Shown here piece after piece: positions 8,836 through 17,051 of a DNA stretch of 20,622 bases. The notes beneath the pieces were generated by a model. The model was given only the letters and a program-made list of their open reading frames with translations, was not told the origin of the DNA and searched no databases. Within the stretch, counting starts at the first letter, position 1. The number at the start of each line of letters is the position of its first letter. The DNA is taken from contig JAQGDQ010000983.1 in assembly GCA_030141605.1 (NCBI GenBank), positions 52,593-73,214 on the forward strand. The letters are read 5' to 3'. Made by a program: the position numbers and the translations under genes. The DNA is from Tubiluchus corallicola. Its lineage: Eukaryota; Priapulida; Priapulimorpha; Priapulimorphida; Tubiluchidae.

Positions 8836-9766
8836 GTGGTGGCGGGGATGTCAGTCCTCTTCATTGTCATCTCAATACTCAGCTTTTGTTTGAAAACTCA
8901 CCAAGACATGCGCGTTCCGGACATCAAGAACGTTACCGTGAAAATAAACGAGACGTTCCTAGTGTGGACGTTGGACAAACAGAACACGGAAGCGCATCCT
9001 GCGTTCTTCTACGTGGAGGCGTGTTGCAACGCCTGGTTCACGTTCGAGATCATCATCCGTTTCATCGTCAGCCCCAGCAAGTTTGACTTCATCCGCGCGC
9101 CCGTCAACATCATCGACTTCATCGCCACGCTCTCGTTCTACATCGATTTCATGTTGAACAAGTTGGACATTGGCGAAAATGCGGACATTTTAGAATTCTT
9201 CAGTATAATACGTATACTTCGGTTATTCAAACTGACCAGGCATTCGCCAGGATTGAAGATTCTTATACATACGTTCAAAGCTAGTGCAAAAGAGCTTACT
9301 TTACTCGTCTTCTTTCTAGTCTTAGGTATTGTGATATTTGCCAGTTTGGTTTATTACGCTGAGAGAATACAAGACAATCCGTACAACGACTTTACTAGCA
9401 TCCCGGTGGGTTTGTGGTGGGCTATTGTTACCATGACAACGGTAGGATACGGTGACATGTCGCCAAAGACCTATGTTGGCATGTTTGTGGGTGCCCTATG
9501 TGCTCTGGCTGGTGTACTCACGATAGCCTTACCAGTGCCTGTTATCGTGAGCAACTTCGCGATGGTGTACTCACATTCTCAAGCCAGAGCCCGATTGCCC
9601 AAAAAGAGGCGACGAGTGCTTCCAGTAGAACAGCCCCGGGCGGGCATGGGACCAGTTATAAAGACAGGACCCGGCACCCCGGGCTTTGCTAATAGACGAA
9701 TGAATGCAATAAAACATCAGAATCATCCAGTGAGAGATATGGACAACCTACATAGTAAAATACCAG
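8836..9766 (+). CDS. Shaw: Kv3/Shaw-class voltage-gated K+ channel, large S1-S6 exon
   Basis: Internal exon of 931 nt (310 codons plus 1 nt, phase 1) encoding the pore-forming core of a tetrameric plasma-membrane K+ channel. Residues within the exon: S1 1-21 ([15 protein letters not shown]); S1-S2 loop with N-glycosylation sequons NVT (32) and NET (38); S2 ~58-80; S3 ~90-107; S4 ~119-137 with only R126, R129, K132 and R135 in the usual every-third series; S5 ~154-174; selectivity filter TTVGYGD 201-207; S6 ~216-241 with the PVP bend at 233-235. After S6 come [20 protein letters not shown] (246-265), close to the Drosophila Shaw pattern, and a Gly/Pro-rich tail. The exon runs from the acceptor AG at 8834-8835 to the donor at 9767 (CCAG|GTAGTG). 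GTG 8836 is an internal Val codon, not a start. The T1 domain must be encoded upstream of the window. Family call certain; Shaw orthology likely. Confidence 0.95.
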
Positions 9767-9829
9767 GTAGTGTTAAATTACTCTTATTTTGTATTGCTAA
9801 TACATTTTGCAATTTACAGTCTAATGACT

Positions 9830-11507
9830 CTAAAGGAAAGAACAAATCACTCAGCATGTTGGGTTTATTTTACTGTTATCAATTAAACTGTTTGTGGTGT
9901 GCTAAAGGAAAGAACAAATCACTCAGTATGTTGGGTTTATGTTACTGTTATCACTTAAACTGTTTGTGGTGTGCTAAAGGAAAGAACAAGTCACTCAGCA
10001 TGTTGGGTTTATGTTACTGTTATCACTTAAACTGTTTGTGGTGTGCTAAAGGAAAGAACAAGTCACTCAGTATGTTGGGTTTATTTTACTGTTATCACTT
10101 AAACTGTTTGTGGTGTGCTAAAGGAAAGGACAAGTCACTCAGTATGTTGGGTTGATTTTACTGTTATCACTTAAACTGTTTGTAGTGTGCTAAAGGAAAG
10201 AACAAGTCACTCAGTATGTTGGGTTTATTTTACTGTTGTCACTTAAACTCTTTGTGGTGTGCTAAAGGAAAGGACAAGTCATTCAGTATGTTGGGTTTAT
10301 TTTACTGTTATCACTTAAACTGTTTGTGGTGTGCTAAAGGAAAGAACAAGTCACTCAGTATGTTGGGTTTATTTTACTGTTATCACTTAAACTGTTTGTG
10401 GTGTGCTAAAGGAAAGAACAAATCACTCAGCATGTTGGGTTTATTTTACTGTTATCACTTAAACTGTTTGTGGTGTGCTAAAGGAAAGAACAAATCACTC
10501 AGCATGTTGGGTTTATTTTACTGTTATCACTTAAACTGTTTGTGGTGTGCTAAAGGAAAGAACAAATCACTCAGCATGTTGGGTTTATTTTACTGTTATC
10601 ACTTAAACTGTTTGTGGTGTGCTAAAGGAAAGAACAAATCACTCAGTCATGTTGGGTTTATTTTACTGTTATCACTTAAACTGTTTGTGGTGTGCTAAAG
10701 GAAAGAACAAATCACTCAGCATGTTGGGTTTATTTTACTGTTATCACTTAAACTGTTTGTGGTGTGCTAAAGGAAAGAACAAATCACTCAGTATGTTGGG
10801 TTTATTTTACTGTTATCACTTAAACTGTTTGTGGTGTGCTAAAGGAAAGAACAAGTCACTCAGCATGTTGGGTTTATGTTACTGTTATCACTTAAACTGT
10901 TTGTGGTGTGCTAAAGGAAAGAACAAGTCACTCAGCATGTTGGGTTTATTTTACTGTTATCACTTAAACTGTTTGTGGTGTGCTAAAGGAAAGAACAAAT
11001 CACTCAGTCATGTTGGGTTTATTTTACTGTTATCACTTAAACTGTTTGTGGTGTGCTAAAGGAAAGAACAAGTCACTCAGCATGTTGGGTTTATTTTACT
11101 GTTATCACTTAAACTGTTTGTGGTGTGCTAAAGGAAAGAACAAATCACTCAGCATGTTGGGTTTATTTTACTGCTATCACTTAAACTGTTTGTGGTGTGC
11201 TAAAGGAAAGAACAAATCACTCAGCATGTTGGGTTTATTTTACTGCTATCACTTAAACTGTTTGTGGTGTGCTAAAGGAAAGAACAAGTCACTCAGCATG
11301 TTGGGTTTATTTTACCGTTATCACTTAAACTGTCTGTGGTGTGCTAAAGGAAAGAACAAATCACTCAGCATGTTGGGTTTATTTTACTGCTATCACTTAA
11401 ACTGTTTGTGGTGTGCTAAAGGAAAGAACAAATCACTCAGCATGTTGGGTTTATTTTACTGCTATCACTTAAACTGTTTGTGGTGTACTAAAGGAAAGAG
11501 CAAATCC
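9830..11507 (+). repeat. 72-bp intronic minisatellite, about 23 units
   Basis: Unit CTAAAGGAAAGAACAA(A/G)TCA, then CTCAG(C/T)ATGTTGGGTTTATT, TTACTG(T/C)TATCACTTAAACT and GTTTGTGGTGTG. The array starts 64 bp inside the intron after the Shaw exon and exists only in the spacer. Units are highly homogeneous; variants include TTATGTTACTG and a one-base insertion (CAGTCATG) at about 10646 and again 361 bp later. The unit is divisible by 3, so read-through from the exon continues for several copies (24-residue repeats) to a stop at 10153-10155. I treat this as intronic, not coding. Confidence 0.95.
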
Positions 11508-11881
11508 TTTATATTGGATAGAGAAGAATATATATATATATATTTTAACATCAGTACTGCATCTGCTAAAATATCTAATTACAGCATTAGCTCAAGCGAT
11601 TAGCAAAGATTTTTGACAATTATTTCTCATTACAGATGGCATGGGAATCAATTTTCTCACTCTGCATAAAATAATGAATTCTAATATTCAATTTAACGCT
11701 TGGAAGCGTTTGCTAAATAAAAACATTTTTGACACAATAAGTGATTAAATATTCATTGAAATTGAACTGCGTTTTTATCATTTATTCGCTTGATAAGAAA
11801 AATTTTCAAAATAAATATCTCTCATTTTTCATGAACATTCGGTTCGCAGATAACAGCCTGATTCGTATTATTTGATTTGGA
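11508..11881. other. AT-rich end of the spacer
   Basis: Single-copy intronic DNA in the + reading of the gene. It has an (AT)n run at 11528-11542, a possible alternative terminal exon at 11636-11748 (separate entry), and otherwise nothing recognised. Ends at the right-arm junction. Confidence 0.6.
11636..11748 (+). other. Candidate alternative terminal exon (weak)
   Basis: Acceptor-like TTATTTCTCATTACAG ends at 11635. Joined in phase to the donor at 9766 it would encode about 37 residues (start D-G-M-G-I-N-F) to TAA at 11746-11748, with AATAAA at 11810-11815. No homology is recognised and open frames of this size occur by chance, so this is a splice-signal coincidence until shown otherwise. 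Confidence 0.15.
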
Positions 11882-12231
11882 AACTGAAATTGCAATTAAT
11901 TCAGCAAATCGCTATAGTTATGTTCCGCATAGGGGAAATAACTGCTAAACGAGTCTCTGGGGTAAAATGATCTTGCTTAAACTGTAAGTAATAGGCTAAT
12001 TCTTGACGTTTGCTGAACCATTAATCAACATATTGTTCAAGATTTCAATGTAGATTAGTGGCGTGTTCAATAATTGCAGTAAAACTTTAACAAATTTCAA
12101 ATTGTTTGTAAGAAAAGCAATGTCGGTTTTATAAACAAGAATTAATACATTTTATTAAAATTTATTCGTACAAGCCAATTAATAAATCTTAATGAAATTT
12201 ATTTTATAATGGGTTGTTTATGAAATCGTAA
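11882..12231. other. AT-rich innermost part of the right arm
   Basis: Reverse complement of 8388-8736; non-coding, nothing recognised. Lies within the inferred intron between 9766 and 15024. Confidence 0.6.
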
Positions 12232-12233
12232 TA

Positions 12234-13404
12234 CAGGGTGTCCCATAAGTCACTATACACTTCACATTTTTTATATTTTTTTAACCAACGAAGCAAAACG
12301 TTTGACAATTTTTACAGATGCATTAGAACCCTTGGGCAATTCTTTTAGTCAAATTAGTCAAACATTTGAAAACAACCACTCTACTAGACAGTTTTTCATA
12401 CCGCGTACAAGGACCTCCAGAGCCTCAGAGACAAATCCAATGGCACGTCGGGTATCTTGTATTGAGACAATCTCTCAAGGCTCATGAGTGGCGCGAAAGA
12501 ACTGCACTTTGTTGACAAACTGCATTGTTCAATGTGAGAAACAATGTGGTCCATTTAGTGCACTGAATTTCTGATGAACTTCAGTTGATGATTGGAAGAC
12601 CTCGTCTTCTTCTTCTTCTTCTTCAAAATCTCATTCCACCTATTGTAGGCACTGAGGTATCAACATTTATCAGAGCATTCCACCCACTTCTATCTGCAGT
12701 TAACAGCGTAAGTTCTTCTACTCCTAACGATAGATTTGGTTGAAGTTGTTGAACATCTTTATTTATCTCAGATATCCATGTTGTTTTTGGTTTACCAGGT
12801 GGTGTTCTGCAAGGTATAAGGCTTAATTTAAGGCGATTCTTACTTGTACTTCATTTGGTAATCTTAGAAGATGTCATTGCCATCTTAATCTTTGGATCTT
12901 GACTTTTGAACTCCAAGGAATTTCTTTCATTCTAGTGCATAAACCTTCATTTTTGACTATGTCCGGCCATCTTATTTCTAAAACTTTGCTAAAAAGACTT
13001 CAATGAAATGTGTCAATCTGCTTTTCTTGAGTAATCGTTAAACCACAAGTTTCACTCTTGTTTCATTAAAACTTGCTGATAACGTAAGCATTAATAATCG
13101 AAGACTTACGTTAACACTGAATTTCTTGCTAGTTACTACATTCTTGAGCTGAAGGAAAGCAAGCATTGCTTGTTGCTTTCTGCTTCTAATATCATCTTCA
13201 GTGTTTAGGACCTCATGCCAGGTTGATTTCGCACATTATTTCTAACGTTACTGTCGTCGCCATAGCAACGGGGTTACAATCGAATAAATAAATAAAAGAA
13301 ATTGCCAAAGATCCTTTTGATTCGAGTGTTTTGCTCCCTGAGATTGGAGAAAGATTTTGAAAAAATCTGAAATCAAAGTCTATAGTGACTTATGAGACGC
13401 CATG
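12234..13404. mobile_element. Mariner-type TIR element, decayed, right copy
   Basis: Mirror of 7208-8385. Termini at 12234-12262 (CAGGGTGTCCCATAAGTCAC, preceded by TA at 12232-12233) and 13376-13404. The internal 61-codon frame at 12302-12487 shows a shifted C-terminal half compared with the left-arm copy, owing to small indels, so no protein constraint is evident. Confidence 0.7.
12609..13218 (-). mobile_element. 5'-truncated LINE 3' end, right copy
   Basis: Reverse-complement partner of 7395-8003, antisense to the Shaw gene. The GAA-type 3' tail (TCTTCTTCTTC on the + strand, about 12603-12622) and the RT-C-terminal remnants are retained. Its presence in both arms means both insertions predate the inverted duplication. 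Confidence 0.7.
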
Positions 13405-13556
13405 TTGTTTTTAAAGTAATTAAGATACTTTAAAGATAAGTAAGATGAAATTAATTTTACATAATTAAAATTAAACTTTTAATGAGTTTAGCGATTCTTC
13501 AGTTGGCATTGGGAAATGTTTTCAAATCAAATCAGATTTATTCAGTATAATCCTTT
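13405..13556. other. Short single-copy link, right arm
   Basis: AT-rich, no gene. Contains the arm-to-arm mismatch/indel cluster near 13455-13480. Confidence 0.5.
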
Positions 13557-13578
13557 AACAACAACAACAGCAGCAGCA

Positions 13579-13637
<59 letters not shown>

Positions 13638-13765
13638 AGCAACAGCAATAGCAACGACAAGAACAACAGCAATAAGAACAACAACAGTAACAGCAGCAGC
13701 AACAACAACAACAACAACAACAACAACAGCAACAGCAACAGCAACAGCAACGATAGCAACAACCG

Positions 13766-13801
<36 letters not shown>

Positions 13802-13883
13802 GAACAACAACAACAGCAACAGCAACAATAGCAACAACAGCAACAGCAACAACAACAGCAACAGCAAGAACAACAACAACAAC
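13557..13883. repeat. Composite trinucleotide microsatellite, right copy
   Basis: Mirror of 6742-7062, on the + strand as AAC/AGC triplets, then GCG, GAC and mixed AGC/AAC triplets. It is 327 bp versus 321 bp on the left; the GCG/GAC blocks differ between arms, as expected of a slippage-prone tract. It lies in the inferred Shaw intron. Confidence 0.95.
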
Positions 13884-13934
13884 TGATCGAAGATTTACTC
13901 AACAGGACAGCAATATAGTGGTGTTTTCACATAG

Positions 13935-14035
13935 CATAAAATCACAGAACCTAACTTAAGCAGGATTCGAACCCATGCCTTAACATACCAGTTTGCATTT
14001 CCTTTGAATCACTAAAGTACGAGCAACAATAATTT
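13935..14035 (-). other. Possible tRNA-derived SINE remnant (B-box), right arm
   Basis: GGATTCGAACC at 13963-13973 is the complement of the B-box core. Same reservations as for the left copy; boundaries approximate. Confidence 0.3.
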
Positions 14036-14073
14036 GAATTAAAAGTGAATACTCGTTGTGCCTTTAGTATAAC

Positions 14074-14153
14074 TCAATTAGAACCATGGGAAACCTTTAA
14101 AGCAATTAGAACCATGGGAAACCTTTGAAGCAATTAAAACCAACAGGAAACCT
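14074..14153 (-). repeat. 3 x 28-bp tandem repeat, right copy
   Basis: Mirror of 6472-6551; units contain ATTAGAACCATGGGAAACCT on the + strand. Confidence 0.8.
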
Positions 14154-15023
14154 ATGAAGCAGACTTATGGCAGGCCACCTATGTATTAAATGATTAGTTA
14201 CACGAATAATTTGTAAAAGAGACTTTTTCACTATTTTAAAAAGCATTAAAGGACAAGAAAAGGGGCACCTGAAGTAGGCTTCAGAAAAATCGCCTTAAGA
14301 AATAATATTACTTTACAGCATTTTTATGCGTATATCGTGCTCGCGTTGAAAGGAATTTTTGTTTGTTTTCATTTAGAATTTCCCACAATACTGTTCCGAA
14401 GTCGCCATTACATGACGTCATATACGCAAACGTAAAAATGGGAAAGAAAAGGCAATGCTAAATTGCGTCCCAAAAAACTTTCCATGCAAATCTATATTAC
14501 TTAGATTTTCACTTACCTGCTTGAAAGACTTATGTAACTAGAAAAGAAAATCATTGATTACTTAAAATTTGGTAAAATGTAACAGACTCACGTCCAGGGT
14601 GCGCCACTCACTAACCAAAAACGTATTTTTGATCTTATTGACGATATACAGTAGTTTAGAATTTTACTTAGTTAGTGACTTGTGCGCTACGAATGCCCTG
14701 ATTATTTTTTCAAACTTTACACAATGTTATTTAAACTTTGTTCAAATGACTTACAGTCAAAATGGCTGCATTTAACTGTCATCGCGGGTTTTAAATTTAC
14801 AAGTTTTATAGAGCATAAGTGACGACGCGAGTCACGTGTGCAAAAAGGTAGTATGCAAGTGGTATAAAATTTCAAGACGAATTTTTAAGCTTTATGTAAG
14901 TTGAGGGTTTTCTTGTGCTTTAAATTTCTCCAACGAACATTTTTTTTGCAATGAATCAAGGTTGGATTTTTTTACAATTTACAGCATCTAAAGTTTATAA
15001 ACGTGGTGATAGTTGTGTTGCAG
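14154..15023 (+). other. Intronic DNA upstream of the Shaw terminal exon
   Basis: AT-rich non-coding DNA with a TGACGTCA at 14413-14420. It ends in TTTATAAACGTGGTGATAGT then TGTGTTGCAG, the acceptor (AG at 15022-15023); the polypyrimidine tract is weak, with a T-rich stretch further upstream at about 14941-14980. No other feature recognised. Confidence 0.5.
14413..14420. promoter_or_regulatory. CRE-like TGACGTCA, right arm
   Basis: Perfect 8-bp site, mirror of 6205-6212, within the inferred Shaw intron. Function is inferred only. Confidence 0.35.
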
Positions 15024-15181
15024 GCATGAACCCGAATGGCCTATCAGACGCCGCGAGGAATGTGACGTCATCAACGAACAATGCGACCTCTATGGTGCCT
15101 CCGGGAAGCTCTCCGAGTGGACAGCCGCGGGTACCCTCTCCGAGTTCTTCTGTAACACAGCTGACCAAGGTCGAAGCGTGA
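15024..15181 (+). CDS. Shaw: Terminal exon of the Kv3/Shaw channel (cytoplasmic C-terminus)
   Basis: Begins after GTTGCAG with GC|ATG. The large exon ends in phase 1 (CCA G|), so joining gives KIPG-MNPNGLSD and keeps the frame open for 51 residues to TGA at 15179-15181. Three things make this a real exon: exact phase match, locally higher GC and codon-like composition than the flanks, and AATAAA 101 bp after the stop. The peptide is Ser/Thr/Pro-rich (PPGSSPSGQPRVPSPSSSVT), hydrophilic and without membrane segments, like the divergent cytoplasmic tails of Kv3 channels where regulatory phosphorylation is known; no specific site is claimed. The intron is 5,257 bp and contains the 72-bp minisatellite, mariner/LINE DNA and the trinucleotide tract. 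The coding identity of this tail rests on splicing logic, not recognised homology. Confidence 0.75.
15063..15070. promoter_or_regulatory. CRE-like TGACGTCA within the terminal exon
   Basis: Falls in the V-T-S codons of the terminal exon; coding sequence explains it, so regulatory meaning is doubtful. Confidence 0.2.
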
Positions 15182-15182
15182 G

Positions 15183-15260
15183 GAACAAGAGAACATACTT
15201 CTCTCTACGAACAAGAGGGCATACTTCCGTCTAGGAACAAGAGAGCATACTTCCCGTTCG
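15183..15260 (+). repeat. 3 x 26-bp tandem repeat in the 3'UTR
   Basis: Units at 15183, 15209 and 15235, each starting GAACAAGAG and containing CATACTTC. They start one base after the TGA stop. The period is not a multiple of 3, so this is not a coding extension. Confidence 0.85.
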
Positions 15261-15282
15261 TTTGCAGCTGTTTGTCAATTTT

Positions 15283-15288
15283 AATAAA
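15283..15288 (+). promoter_or_regulatory. AATAAA poly(A) signal of the Shaw gene
   Basis: Canonical hexamer 101 bp after the terminal stop codon; the transcript would probably end near 15300-15315. No strong GU-rich downstream element is visible. Confidence 0.55.
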
Positions 15289-15315
15289 ACATTATGCTTT
15301 CCAATTGAAGAAGCT

Positions 15316-17051
15316 CAATTACACGCGAACGTTCCACATCATCTAATCTGTCTGATCAACTTGAACCTAATGCTTGATTAGTAGAAGCTTTGTGAAAGTT
15401 GAATGTTGAAAAGCGCCATTTTACGAGGGAAGCCATTTATAGTATAAATTATTTGGTGGGTTGTAATGTGGCGTGTATGAATGAGGGAGAGCGGGTGTTA
15501 TTTGTCTTCCTCCTTTCGGAGGGGAATGACATGCATTACGATTGCCAGCCTTCATGGGTACCAGTCATCTTTAGATGGTAGTCATCACTTGTGTAATTGC
15601 CTTAAGACTTCGTTTCTGAAATGAAATTCTGATCTGTCAACTTTCACTTTGGAATAAGCCTTTTCACAGTTCCAGCGATTGATGATGATCACGAAAAGGT
15701 CAAAGGTTACATGTACCAGACAACACATCTGTGTACACTTAGCAACGCCTCGCAACCCATGCTATTGTAATACTAACAGTTTTAACAGCTAGCTAGAACC
15801 TTACCTAGTTCATTTTTTCTTGCTCAAAGCAAGATCCTGCTAGTAAACCACTCTATGCACAGACTAATGCATAATTAAGTAAAGTCAATGTAAAACAACC
15901 GAAGTTACTGAACTGGTGCGGTAGACGGCTTTGCTTTACACACATGTCGCGTGACGGTTGTAGATAAGATGCGTTGCTGTGGTGCATTAACCTTTGGTCT
16001 ACAGTAACTGCGCGTGCGCACAACGAAATTTGAGAAAAGGCTCATTAACTAGAACAGAATTGAAAAATGAAAAATTGGCAACTGCAACGCAAGTTCACTT
16101 ATACGTAGACGCTTTAAATCAGCCTCATTGTTTAGATTCTACTATAAGCTATCATGACTAATATTCCTTTGCCGTTACAGTTGCCAGCTAACTATAGGTC
16201 TCTTTTGTGGCACATCGCAAATAACTAACAAAAGGACACTTGAATAATTCTTTGTTATGATTATATATGTAACACGCCAAACGTTGCTTACATTGTTATT
16301 AACCGAACATGTCTGTCTAAGACCATGCCTTGCACTGTCTTTTTACCTTTCGTGACGTCACTGTGACGTCACGTCAATGGCAGGTGATCAGAATATTCAC
16401 ACTGCTAGTCAATGCCCTTTTTAATATTTGCAAAATAATACGATATGAGTTCAGAAGATTGGATTACAATGCAATTAGAGCTACAACAACTCTTTACCTT
16501 AAGACCCGCAAAACAGGAACACACCAGCGAATGCCTTATTAATTAGCGAATTTATTATTAATAATAGTTTAGAAATATTCAGGCGATAGCTGATTTTACG
16601 GCATTTTCTACAGCACTGAAACACTGGGGTTTAATTACTGACAGTATTGAGTAGATTTTCCAGCAGCATTACTGCTCCTGGAAAAGAATTGAAATGGAAA
16701 CGTTGAAAATGCGAGTGACGAAGCAAAGCAATTAGCTGCTACAATGAAACACAGTTGAACCACATGCAGCTTACGAGGGAGTTGTGATGCATACAAAAGA
16801 GGCTAAATTGTATCAACTCTTTTTTTCCTATCTCTTTTGCCTCTTGAGTTACAAAGAAAGTTGGACTTGCATTTGCACTGCTTATTTCTTCCCGTTTTCT
16901 GTTGCAAACCAGAAAATCGAATGTCTGCACGTATTGAATGCATAATTCCTGCGAGGATGAGTGAGAAACTTATTAGACTAACTGCTGGTTGTTAGAAGAA
17001 CTGTGGCCGAGGAAACGGTTGTAAGTGTGAATAAGAATGTGAATGTGAGTA
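15316..17051. other. Single-copy non-coding DNA downstream of Shaw
   Basis: Mirror of 3574-5310. It holds the paired CRE-like sites at 16353-16371; no gene is supported. Its 60-, 70- and 63-codon open frames match left-arm counterparts but resemble nothing known. Confidence 0.6.
16353..16371. promoter_or_regulatory. Two tandem CRE-like TGACGTCA sites, right arm
   Basis: TGACGTCA at 16353-16360 and 16364-16371, 11 bp start to start. Mirror of 4254-4272, about 1.1 kb downstream of the Shaw poly(A) signal. Confidence 0.45.

Noticed and set aside
9802-9830. Acceptor-like TTTTGCAATTTACAG before the 72-bp array
   Set aside because: It would define an intron of only about 53 nt and an exon made of minisatellite; no support.
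8836-10155. A 439-residue protein starting at GTG 8836 and running into the 72-bp repeats
   Set aside because: GTG is an internal Val just after a splice acceptor, the conserved N-terminal T1 domain is missing, and the sequence after 9766 passes a good donor into a minisatellite.
12302-12487. 61-codon frame just inside the right mariner-type terminus
   Set aside because: Mirror of the preceding frame with a different C-terminal half after an indel; not a conserved protein.
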